Shown here one piece after another: positions 56,893 through 64,000 of a DNA stretch of 64,000 bases. The notes under the pieces were generated by a model. It was not told the DNA's origin and searched no databases. It saw only the letters and a program-made list of their open reading frames with translations. Each line of letters begins with the position of its first letter. The first letter of the stretch is position 1. The DNA comes from Roseburia sp. AM59-24XD (GTDB lineage Bacteria; Bacillota; Clostridia; Lachnospirales; Lachnospiraceae): positions 61,359 through 125,358 of the forward strand of contig NZ_QUET01000007.1 of the NCBI RefSeq assembly GCF_003478445.1, given 5' to 3'. Made by a program: the position numbers and the translations under genes.

Positions 56893-57311
56893 ATATCGGA
56901 GGTCTTAATCAGGGTATCGTGATCGATCATATTCAGGTCGGCGGCGCAATGAAGATTTATGAATATCTGAATCTGGAGAAGTTAGACTGTTCGGTGGCGA
57001 TCATTAAGAATGCCAAAAGCAACAAGATGGGCAAGAAGGACATTATCAAGATCGAGGGTGATCTTGACATTGATCTGAATGTGCTTGGTGTGTTAGACCA
57101 CAGCATTACGATCAATATTATCAAGGACGCTGAGATTGTTGAGAAGCATCAGCTCTCGCTTCCGGATACCGTGACGAACATTATCAAGTGCAAAAATCCG
57201 CGTTGCATTACTTCTATTGAGCAGGAGCTGCCGCATACATTTAAGCTGACAGACCGCAAGAACCGGATCTACCGCTGTATTTACTGTGAGTCTAAGTTTA
57301 AAGGAAATTAA
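56886..57311 (+). CDS. pyrI: Aspartate carbamoyltransferase regulatory subunit
   Basis: Allosteric nucleotide-binding chain. The zinc domain has four Cys: CKNPRC and CIYC. The N-terminal part has [19 protein letters not shown]. 141 residues. Together with PyrB it should form the regulated dodecameric enzyme. Confidence 0.94.
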   Translation: MLNIGGLNQGIVIDHIQVGGAMKIYEYLNLEKLDCSVAIIKNAKSNKMGKKDIIKIEGDLDIDLNVLGVLDHSITINIIKDAEIVEKHQLSLPDTVTNIIKCKNPRCITSIEQELPHTFKLTDRKNRIYRCIYCESKFKGN

Positions 57312-57354
57312 AAGTTATCACATCAGGATTTTGGATTTATTATAGAACAGAATA

Positions 57355-57395
57355 CGACCCGTGGAATTCTTTGTTGATCCCACGGGTCGTTTTTA
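57355..57395 (+). terminator. Terminator of pyrBI
   Basis: Eleven-base perfect stem (ACGACCCGTGG with CCACGGGTCGT) followed by five T. Confidence 0.85.
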
Positions 57396-57417
57396 TTTTT
57401 CAGGGTTATGGACGTCG

Positions 57418-58563
57418 TTATGCAATACGGAAAACAAGCTTTGCTACGTTGCCTGCAGCATCCTTTGCCTTCACAACATATCGTCCGGCTTTCTTAACGG
57501 TTGCTTTCTTATTGTTTACCTTCTTGCCGTTGATCGTTACGGACTTCATCTTGTAGTTATCCTAAAACGAAGGGTAACCGGCTTTGTCACCTTTTTGCCG
57601 TTCTTAATCCCCTTGATGACAGGCTTGGTGCTGTCAACACGGAAGGATACACAAGAAACGTTGCCGTTTGCATCGGCAGCCGTGATCTTGTAGGTCTTAC
57701 TTGCAGATGCTTTTAACTTAGTATTGCCAATGACAACGCCGTTTACGGCAACGGTTTTTACGTTCACGTTATCGGTAACAGTAAGCTTGGCGTTTCGATA
57801 TAAGCCGTTATTCTTAACACCGGAGATTACAGGTGCTTCGGTGTCGGAAGTGAGAAGATTGCCGGATGTAACAGCGATCAGCTGCTGTCGGACGGAATTG
57901 TGTCGGTACTCCAGCTTGCGGTCGCACCGCTTATTGTTCCATTACTCTCTGTTACGTTTGTCGGGAAGGTAATGGAATAATCCATCAGGAAACCGCAGGA
58001 CTTCAGATATCCATAAATACTGCCGTTGCTGTATAACTTCTTGCTCACAGCGCCAATATCCGCATAAGAGGTGTTGTCGGTCAGCTTTGTCATATTAGAG
58101 GACATAGAAGATGTCATGGAACTGGATGCACCGGTGAGTGTTGCGATGAAGGTAGTGCCGTCCAAAGTTACCTCAGAAAATGGAGTGGATGCGATAAACT
58201 CTGTGGTGTACAGGGAAGGGTTCACAGAACCCTCCTTCATGCGGTTGATATAAGCAGTCAGGTCGGTCAGAGCTGTTTTCATGGCGTCTGCGCTCGCAAA
58301 GGTAAGCTGACGGCTGAAGGTATAATACGTCATATCTCCGACGGTCTCCTCGCTCTTGTAAAATCGCCGCTAAACAGTGGTGATTTATCCTTTGCCTCGT
58401 CCAGTGTTGTCTGGAAGGTTTCTTTCTCATACATGTACTTTAAGGTGTACACACAGGTTCCGTCTGCGTTGAGTACCAGAGCTGTGTTACTTCCCATGCA
58501 GCCGGTTAGTGTCCCGATTACCAGTACCAGTGTCAATAATAAACAAAATAGTTTCTTTTTCAT
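57418..58563 (-). CDS. Lipoprotein with two C-terminal Ig-like repeats (three frame breaks)
   Basis: Starts MKKKLFCLLLTLVLVIGTLTGC, a lipoprotein signal with lipobox LTGC. Restoring single bases at about 58360 (T run), 57881 and 57561 joins four frame pieces into about 382 residues. The middle is Ser/Thr-rich and unknown. The C-terminus has two Ig-like repeats that begin APVISGVKNNGLYRNAKLTV and KPVIKGIKNGKKVTKPVTL, each with an AADANGNV/AKDAAGNV segment. Stop is TAA 57418-57420. Likely an exposed lipoprotein of unknown binding target. Confidence 0.7.
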
Positions 58564-58587
58564 AATTACCTCCTTATGTTTAACATT

Positions 58588-58620
58588 GAAAAGCCCGAAA
58601 GCAGATAAACTGCTCCCGGG
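58588..58620 (-). terminator. Terminator of the LRR protein gene
   Basis: CCCGAAAGCAG pairs with CTGCTCCCGGG (two internal mismatches); on the minus strand CTTTTC follows. Confidence 0.7.
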
Positions 58621-58740
58621 TTCATTTTACCATGAAATATAAGGTATCTCAATACTAAACCTTATAAATATAATATTTATGAATCTACTGCGCTATTTTC
58701 ATTTGTGTAACCACTCCTCTACGGCAACAGAATCCCTGTG

Positions 58741-61386
58741 CTATTTTGGAATATTATTTTGTGATCCGCGCTTTTTTGTTCCCACGTTTTTCAAAAACTT
58801 CTTATATTGTTTCTGTTTATTTTCTGGAACCTTAATCACAAGTTTTTTGTTCGTTCCTTTTAGTATATTGGCGCCGACCTTTGAGGCTTTTAACTTTTCG
58901 GAGCGGATCACAATCTTTTTGAGATTTTTGCAGTTTTTAAAGGCGTTTTTGCCGATCGAAACAATATTTTTCCCAATCACGATTGATTTCAGCTTCTTAT
59001 TATTTTCAAAAGCTCCCTTTGCAATTGATGTAACCTTATAGCGGATTCCTTTGCTCTCAACGGTATCCGGAATAACAATTTGCGAAGCAGTTTTGGAATC
59101 TTTCAGCCAATAAATCACCGATGGTTCTTCACCATCGCCGGAAATAACTTTATAAATACCATTTCCAACCGTCAGAACACTTCCTTCCGGTTCCGGCTGT
59201 GCGGTTGCAGACACCGGATTTGTCCCCTGACCATCCGGTTTGGTTGTGCTTGCCGGAGTTACAGTTACCTGTGGCGTTGGAGATGTTGTTGACGTATTTC
59301 CCGGTTTATCCGATGGCTGTGGAGCATCCGGTGAATCCGGTTGTCCGCTTGGTCTTACAGAAGCATCCGGGCTGCTTGTAACATCAGGCTTATCGGAAGT
59401 TTCCGGTGGATTGGTTTCGCCCGGTTTACTTCCCGGATCTTTTGTGACTTCCGGAGTATTTGTTGGCTGTGCGGTTGCTGTACTCTTCGGTGGAATTGTC
59501 GGTGCGATTGTCGGTTCTGCGGTTGGTTTTGCAGAGCTTGTTGGCTGTGCGGTTGGTATCTCGCCCGGAGATTTACGCACAATCTTTGTGGTGCTGTCTT
59601 TATAGATATTACTTTCACTAATTGTCTTATTTACATAAACGACATCTAACTTATTGCCCTGGCACCATAAAGTATCCAGCTGTAAATTATTACTGGTATC
59701 CAGAGACGTTAACTGATTCTGTGCAACGGACAGCATTTGTAAATCTGCATTTTGGCTAACATCAATGGATGTCAGCTGATTATAGCCTACGAATAATTCT
59801 TTCAGACAGGAATTACTTGTCACATCAACGGAAGTGAGGTTTCCGTCCCCGCAATAAAATACCTCCAGATAAGGGAGACCGGCAAAAGAGATATTTCCGT
59901 AAACTGCTTTTCCACTCCAGTTAATTTCGATCAAACGACCATCCATATTCCAGCTGTATTCCATCGAATAAATCGATTCATCAACCTTTGCTCCTTTGGA
60001 GCTCTGTTCATTGATTAATTCCTTTAATGCAGCTACGTCCTGAGGATTGATCTGGAACACATCCGGATCTTTTGTTGGTTCCAGAGAAGCAGACGGTGTT
60101 TCGCTTACTAACGGTTCTGACGAAGGAGATACAGACGGTGTTTCACTAACTAACGGTTCTGACGAAGGAGATACAGACGGCGCAGGGCTCGCTGTAACAT
60201 CAGGATTTGCTTTGACCATAAAATCCACTGTAATGGTACTTCCTGATGCGATCGAAATTTTCTTTCCTTTGAAAAGATCAATTGTTTCATTGATCCGGTC
60301 CTTGTAATTGGAATATTCCGGTTTGTAATTGTCATATTCGGACTGCAAAAAGTATCTGTATGACATATATGGATTTTTCACTGTGGCGGCATAATTTTTA
60401 ATATTCCACGCATCCCTGTATCCCCAGATGCTTCCCGGTTCCTGCAGACCATTATTGGCAACGGTATATTCTGTTTCTTCACTGCCATCTTCTGATGTCA
60501 GATGAACCTTTGTTACATCAAGTTGCAGCCGGCTGCCGGAATACAGGTTTGTGTCCAGCCATAACATATGAAGGTCACCGGTTTCGGCAGCCGTATAGCT
60601 GATCGAATAATCTCCGATTCCTGTAAGTTTCTTCACCTTATTTGTACTGAAATCGGTATAGAAGACCTCAGACCAATCGGTATTAACATAGGAAATTCCT
60701 ACTCGAAAATCATCGTCCTGACCAACTGTCTGCTGCTCTGCCTCATAATTTGGTGTTCCCTCTACAGGAGGTTTGTCGGTTGGCTTTGGAGTTGCAGTTG
60801 GAGTGGTCTCTTCTGAATAATATGCATCATAAAATGTTAGCTTAACATTGGAGATATCTCCCGAAAATTCTCTCAGAGAATCTAATTGTGTAAATCTGAC
60901 AGCCATGTAGTAATTCATGGAGATACGGGTATCCCCGGAATATCCAACGGTATATGTTCCGTCCTGATTGATCTCGGCGGTCTGGGTAGCGACGTTACCA
61001 GTCTCGTCGACAATATTTTTAATATTTTCATCACTGCTATAGAAATTGAGCTCTGCTTTAAAGCTGTCCAAGCCTGCTTCCTGTAAAATACTGTCCACTC
61101 CGGATACAGTAAAAGTAAGGTCTACTCCTTTAAAGGAGATTCCTTCCAAAGTGGATGGCAGATAGTGGTTGATCCATACATTAAATATCTCTAGTCGGCT
61201 ATCGTTGCCATATCCGGTTGTCCACTCGCCTTCAGAAAGTGGTACGGTTATTTTGCTTCCGGTAGATCCTGAATCACTCTCCTGTGCCTTGACAGAAGAA
61301 ATCTGCCAAGTGCTATTACTGCAGGTAATAACCATGGAAAAGATCAGGAACCACACGATCCATTTTTTGAATACGTTTCCTTTCAT
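58741..61386 (-). CDS. Large secreted leucine-rich-repeat protein with Pro/Thr/Ser linkers
   Basis: About 881 residues. A signal peptide (1-36) is followed by two beta-rich domains with CBM-like composition (about 45-195 and 220-400), a repeated linker (SPSSEPLVSETPSV twice), a short LRR block (NLTSVDVTSN, NQLTSIDVSQN, NQLTSLDTSNN), a second long P/T/S linker (about 620-750), and a C-terminal BspA-like LRR (IAKGAFENNKKLKSIVIG, IGKNAFKNCKNLKKIVI). No LPXTG or lipobox. Likely secreted or loosely wall-bound adhesin or glycan-binding protein. ATG 61386 is better spaced from AAGGAGG than ATG 61392. Confidence 0.8.
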   Translation of the reverse strand: MKGNVFKKWIVWFLIFSMVITCSNSTWQISSVKAQESDSGSTGSKITVPLSEGEWTTGYGNDSRLEIFNVWINHYLPSTLEGISFKGVDLTFTVSGVDSILQEAGLDSFKAELNFYSSDENIKNIVDETGNVATQTAEINQDGTYTVGYSGDTRISMNYYMAVRFTQLDSLREFSGDISNVKLTFYDAYYSEETTPTATPKPTDKPPVEGTPNYEAEQQTVGQDDDFRVGISYVNTDWSEVFYTDFSTNKVKKLTGIGDYSISYTAAETGDLHMLWLDTNLYSGSRLQLDVTKVHLTSEDGSEETEYTVANNGLQEPGSIWGYRDAWNIKNYAATVKNPYMSYRYFLQSEYDNYKPEYSNYKDRINETIDLFKGKKISIASGSTITVDFMVKANPDVTASPAPSVSPSSEPLVSETPSVSPSSEPLVSETPSASLEPTKDPDVFQINPQDVAALKELINEQSSKGAKVDESIYSMEYSWNMDGRLIEINWSGKAVYGNISFAGLPYLEVFYCGDGNLTSVDVTSNSCLKELFVGYNQLTSIDVSQNADLQMLSVAQNQLTSLDTSNNLQLDTLWCQGNKLDVVYVNKTISESNIYKDSTTKIVRKSPGEIPTAQPTSSAKPTAEPTIAPTIPPKSTATAQPTNTPEVTKDPGSKPGETNPPETSDKPDVTSSPDASVRPSGQPDSPDAPQPSDKPGNTSTTSPTPQVTVTPASTTKPDGQGTNPVSATAQPEPEGSVLTVGNGIYKVISGDGEEPSVIYWLKDSKTASQIVIPDTVESKGIRYKVTSIAKGAFENNKKLKSIVIGKNIVSIGKNAFKNCKNLKKIVIRSEKLKASKVGANILKGTNKKLVIKVPENKQKQYKKFLKNVGTKKRGSQNNIPK
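60090..60177 (-). repeat. Tandem repeat encoding the SPSSEPLVSETPS linker
   Basis: Two adjacent units of about 42 bases, each containing ACTAACGGTTCTGACGAAGG on the plus strand, with a few silent differences. Confidence 0.75.
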
Positions 61387-61627
61387 ATACATTTCCTCCT
61401 TGTAAATAACATCATAAATTTATAAACGCTACGGCAAAAGTATATCATATGTGTTGTCTGGGAAAATTTCCGTTTTTTTCATATTCCCTCTGTTTCAGCA
61501 GTGTTCTTGCATTATTTTCATTTTTTATAATAATAAAGACCATCCAAACGCCTTAGTTACTGGCATCCGGCTGGTCCCGCATTCTTTGTTTCCTATATTC
61601 AGTTATATTTTATTTTCCACGGATGAG

Positions 61628-62047
61628 CTATATTTTATAAATATAATATTTACGAACGGCGAAGTTCCACAGGAATACAATAAAAGTAGCCGTGATCTTA
61701 GCCATGATCTTAACCATGCCGCAGTATTCGACAAGTCCGTACATGAATATAACGTTCAGGATAAGTCCGATGGCACCTGCCATGAAGATCTGACTGATCT
61801 CCCGCCAGATGGAACGGTCTGTTACGACATCCTTGAAGGTGATGGCACGACCTAACATCCAGTTAAAGTAAAGACCGATCACAAAGGCTGCAATGGTGCT
61901 CCAAAGATATGACAGCTTTGTAAAATAAACAAGTCCGGCAAAGCAGCACCATTCGATGATCGCACCGCTGCCACCGACGATCACATAGGAACTAAACTGA
62001 CGGAAAATTGCTTTCCAGTGTTCCTTTTCTGTATCTGATGGAAACAT
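61628..62047 (-). CDS. GtrA family membrane protein
   Basis: A 139-residue, four-helix membrane protein. SSYVIVGGSGAIIEW, FNWMLGRAITFKDV and the FLWNFAVRKYYIY end are typical of GtrA proteins, thought to move polyprenyl-linked sugars across the membrane. No glycosyltransferase partner is adjacent. Divergent from the LytTR gene, and upstream of the LRR gene on the same strand. Confidence 0.88.
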   Translation of the reverse strand: MFPSDTEKEHWKAIFRQFSSYVIVGGSGAIIEWCCFAGLVYFTKLSYLWSTIAAFVIGLYFNWMLGRAITFKDVVTDRSIWREISQIFMAGAIGLILNVIFMYGLVEYCGMVKIMAKITATFIVFLWNFAVRKYYIYKI

Positions 62048-62141
62048 TTCTGAATCCTCCTCTTTTGTTTCTTGTATCGTCTGACCTTAAAATGCAGACA
62101 AAATAAATGTATTTTTTGTAAAATTTGAAATACAAGGAAGG

Positions 62142-62170
62142 ATTTTAGCATACTTTATGAAGTTTGGCAA
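62142..62170 (-). promoter_or_regulatory. Promoter of gtrA-like gene
   Basis: Minus strand TTGCCA (62170-62165) and TAAAAT (62147-62142), 17-base spacer. Its -35 is four bases from the LytTR-type repeat. Confidence 0.65.
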
Positions 62171-62173
62171 CTT

Positions 62174-62204
62174 TTTTTGACCTGTCAGGACCGATTTTTG
62201 ACCT
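62174..62204. promoter_or_regulatory. LytTR-type direct repeat operator
   Basis: TTTTTGACCT occurs at 62174-62183 and again at 62195-62204, 21 bases apart (two helical turns), the spacing known for LytTR-family binding sites. It lies between two divergent promoters and next to a LytTR gene. Confidence 0.65.
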
Positions 62205-62219
62205 CTTAGTAAATTCGTA

Positions 62220-62248
62220 TTTACAAGAAGCAGGTTAATCTCTATAAT
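62220..62248 (+). promoter_or_regulatory. Promoter of the LytTR/LiaF-like operon
   Basis: TTTACA and TATAAT with a 17-base spacer, 15 bases downstream of the direct repeat. Confidence 0.75.
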
Positions 62249-62322
62249 AAACATCATCACAAATGCGCAATACGGGGGGATTTAAATACCCTGCGCAGAA
62301 TTCTAAAGGAGAGGCGGTGCGT

Positions 62323-62796
62323 ATGAAGATAAAGATTGAACTGGACAGTGATCTTAAGGAAAATGAGATCATTATCCGGTGTTCTTCCTTAACGGAGGAC
62401 ATTCAGAGGTTGCAGCAGGTGATCTCCGATGCGGCACCGGCTCATTCCAAAATGAGCTTTTATAAGGAAGATACCCAGTATTTTCTGGAACTGGAGGATA
62501 TCCTGTTCTTTGAAACACAGGATAAATGTATCAATGTCCATACGGCAAAGGATATCTTTCAGACAAAGCAGAAACTTTATGAACTGGAGGAACTGCTGCC
62601 CCGTTATTTTATGCGGATCTCCAAATCTGCGATCTTAAATACACGTCAGGTGTATTCGATCCACAAGAACATAGCAGCATCCAGTGTGGTTGAGTTTTTC
62701 GACTGCCACAAGCAGGTTTATGTATCGCGCAACTATTATAAAGCGCTGATCCATCAGATCGAAATGAACCATTATCACAAAGACAGAACAAATTAA
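62323..62796 (+). CDS. LytTR-family DNA-binding regulator
   Basis: About 157 residues; the C-terminal LytTR domain (about 60-150) includes DILFFETQDKCINVHT, RYFMRISKSAILNTRQV and VSRNYYKALI. There is no receiver domain, so it is not a classical response regulator. Such stand-alone LytTR proteins are often paired with a membrane protein that controls them; here the next gene is LiaF-like. ATG 62323 follows GGAGAGG. Confidence 0.88.
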   Translation: MKIKIELDSDLKENEIIIRCSSLTEDIQRLQQVISDAAPAHSKMSFYKEDTQYFLELEDILFFETQDKCINVHTAKDIFQTKQKLYELEELLPRYFMRISKSAILNTRQVYSIHKNIAASSVVEFFDCHKQVYVSRNYYKALIHQIEMNHYHKDRTN

Positions 62797-62854
62797 GGCT
62801 TCATGTCAGGTATTTTAAGGTCGGCATGATATCAGAAAGGTTAAGGTGAACATT

Positions 62855-63592
62855 ATGAAGAAACATTCAACACACAGCATTGATAAGCTGTTCTGGGGCG
62901 TATTCTTTGTCGCAGGGGCTGCAATGCTGATCTTAAGCAAGCTTGGAACGCTTCCGGAGATGTCCTTTGTCAGCATTGTATTTACGATCATTTTTGCGTG
63001 GACCTTTATCAAGGGACTTTTTACGCTCAACTTTTTTGAGATTTTATTCTCGGCAGCATTTCTTGCCTGCATTTATGATGACGCACTCGGTATTACGGCA
63101 CTGACGCCGTGGACACTGCTTGGCGCTGCACTTCTCGGCTCCATCGGACTTAGCATTTTGTTTCCGGGAAAGCGCCGTTTTCACTTCTTCCACCGCGGCA
63201 GATCAGACGACAGCGTGTCGTATGCGGAGGATATCATTGATGTACCGGACAATGAGACGATCCATCTGGAAAACTCCTTCGGGGCTTCAATCAAGTACAT
63301 CAATTCCCAGCATTTCCGCAGTGCCCGTCTGGAAACAAGCTTTGGTGAAATGAAGGTATACTACGACAATGCTTTTACAACCGAGAAGCAGGTTTACACG
63401 AAGATTGATGTGGCATTTGGCAATATGGTGCTTTATGTGCCAAAGACCTGGCAGGTTATCAATAATATTGACTGTTCCTTTGGCGCGGTAAATATCAAGA
63501 ATCAGAAAAACTATACTCCACAGGAAGATGCGCCGGTACTTGTGATCACGGGAAGTGTGGCATTTGGTGCGGCTGAGATTATATATATGTAA
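62855..63592 (+). CDS. LiaF-like membrane protein
   Basis: About 245 residues: four N-terminal membrane helices (about 12-100) and a C-terminal beta domain with repeated ENSFGASIKYI, LETSFGEMKVYY and DVAFGNMVLYV strands, as in LiaF C-terminal and related cell-wall-stress proteins. ATG 62855 is better placed than GTG 62846. Forms an operon with the LytTR regulator; a role in envelope-stress sensing is inferred. Confidence 0.82.
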   Translation: MKKHSTHSIDKLFWGVFFVAGAAMLILSKLGTLPEMSFVSIVFTIIFAWTFIKGLFTLNFFEILFSAAFLACIYDDALGITALTPWTLLGAALLGSIGLSILFPGKRRFHFFHRGRSDDSVSYAEDIIDVPDNETIHLENSFGASIKYINSQHFRSARLETSFGEMKVYYDNAFTTEKQVYTKIDVAFGNMVLYVPKTWQVINNIDCSFGAVNIKNQKNYTPQEDAPVLVITGSVAFGAAEIIYM

Positions 63593-63637
63593 CTCAAACT
63601 TCGCACACCGATTAGTTGATTGCGCCCATACTATTTC

Positions 63638-63778
63638 TTATGTCCGAGGAAAATTATTATAGATTTTTGCCTCAGGATATCTGACGAAACCGTGAGCTGG
63701 TGGTATTAAAATTGTCTTGTCACTTACGGATTTCAAAAAGTCTAATTGCTTTGCTGCTTTGATTTTTGATAAACGCAT
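63638..63778 (-). CDS. Possible 46-residue peptide downstream of the left structured element
   Basis: Frame from ATG 63778 to TAA 63638, beginning MRLSKIKAAKQLDFLKSV and ending KIYNNFPRT, with a basic, plausible amino-acid composition. There is no ordinary ribosome-binding site; the structured element ends three bases before the ATG. No family recognised. Confidence 0.35.
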   Translation of the reverse strand: MRLSKIKAAKQLDFLKSVSDKTILIPPAHGFVRYPEAKIYNNFPRT

Positions 63779-63780
63779 CC

Positions 63781-63855
63781 TGCCGTACTCGCTCCGAGGT
63801 GGGATTCAGATGTTTCGAAAGGCACTTGCACCCGCCGGTACTTACGCCCCATACT
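63781..63855 (-). ncRNA. Candidate structured element, left copy
   Basis: Read on the minus strand it shares with the right copy GTACCG, GTGCC, CGAAA, CTGA, CACCT, CGGAGC, TACGG and then ATGCGT..TTATCAAA, in the same order and with similar spacing. Not matched to any RNA family I know. Confidence 0.35.
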
Positions 63856-63888
63856 AAATAAAATATTCATATCTTACTGTAAAATCAA

Positions 63889-63978
63889 TATGGCGTTATG
63901 TACCGCTGCGTGGTGCAGTGGTAGCGGGAGCGTGCCGTCCGAAATAGCTGAGCTCACCTACGGAGCTCAGTCGTACGG
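63889..63978 (+). ncRNA. Candidate structured element, right copy
   Basis: Contains CCGCT/AGCGG, a CCGTCCG/CGTACGG pair with one mismatch, and a perfect inner CTGAGCTC/GAGCTCAG stem, ending immediately before ATGCGT. Shares ordered blocks with the left copy. Superficially tRNA-like at its 5' end but not a cloverleaf. Confidence 0.35.
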
Positions 63979-64000
63979 ATGCGTATTTATCAAAGCATTG

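Larger units (their letters stand above)
63593..64000. other. Terminal region with paired divergent structured elements
   Basis: About 400 bases without a recognised gene. A GC-richer element on the minus strand (63781-63855) and a related one on the plus strand (63889-63978) face away from each other across an AT-rich spacer of about 35 bases. Each leads directly into an ATGCGT. The right-hand one is cut by the window end. Confidence 0.5.

Noticed and set aside
63901..63978. Possible tRNA because of GTGCAGTGGTAGCGG
   Set aside because: The D-arm-like string is not followed by an anticodon arm or a T loop, and no acceptor stem closes.
1..64000. CRISPR array, prophage or insertion sequence
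   Set aside because: No regularly spaced repeats, no transposase and no phage structural genes were seen on either strand.

Overview
The window looks like chromosomal DNA of a Gram-positive anaerobe of the Lachnospiraceae (a Roseburia/Agathobacter-like gut Firmicute). The evidence is the elongation/division gene order mreC-mreD-PBP2-minCDE-rodA-mgsA, the sepF-yggT-divIVA-lspA-rluD run, an electron-bifurcating [FeFe] hydrogenase set, a biotin-dependent Na+-pump decarboxylase cluster, DUF4321, DUF378 and DUF5688 proteins, and Gram-positive-type LexA boxes. No phage, IS element or CRISPR array is visible. Placement is by gene content only.

Layout. 1-7.0 kb (+): cell-shape and septum-placement genes. 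7.1-8.5 kb: methylglyoxal synthase and a first DD-carboxypeptidase. 9-16 kb (+): HlyD-like protein, PLP-homeostasis protein, SepF, YggT, a very long DivIVA-like protein, LspA, RluD. 16.4-18 kb: BlaI-type repressor and a tyrosine recombinase. 18-23 kb (-): amidase, a LysM protein under a LexA-controlled promoter, lexA, then rsfS-yqeK-nadD-yhbY. 23-27 kb: a second DD-carboxypeptidase and two tandem LCP proteins. 27.4-32.6 kb (-): carboxyltransferase, OadG-like, biotin carrier, OadB and OadA. 32.8-41.8 kb: a third DD-carboxypeptidase, small secreted proteins, PlsC, RqcH, a histidinol-phosphatase, a cysteine desulfurase and a SpoVB-like flippase. 42-46 kb (-): HydABC-type hydrogenase. 46.4-50.9 kb (-): metA, ligA, rluF and an unknown membrane protein. 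51-57 kb: tRNA-Arg, purE, a DUF5688 protein, an aconitase-family hydratase, pyrBI. 57.4-63.6 kb: an Ig-like lipoprotein, a large secreted LRR protein, GtrA, and a LytTR regulator with a LiaF-like membrane protein. The last 300 bases hold an undescribed-looking pair of divergent structured elements.

How it fits together. Much of the window serves the envelope: peptidoglycan elongation (MreCD, PBP2, RodA), trimming (three DD-carboxypeptidases, one amidase), wall-polymer attachment (two LCP proteins), lipid-linked transport (SpoVB-like), and division control (MinCDE, SepF, DivIVA). The second theme is fermentative energy conservation: [FeFe] hydrogenase and the Na+-pump decarboxylase.

Data quality. 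Seven genes read through only after restoring one to three missing bases. All eleven clear frame breaks are single-base deletions, many in short homopolymers, and some are in normally essential genes (ligA, lexA). They are more likely consensus errors than pseudogenes. Those genes are annotated as full-length spans and the break is stated in each entry.
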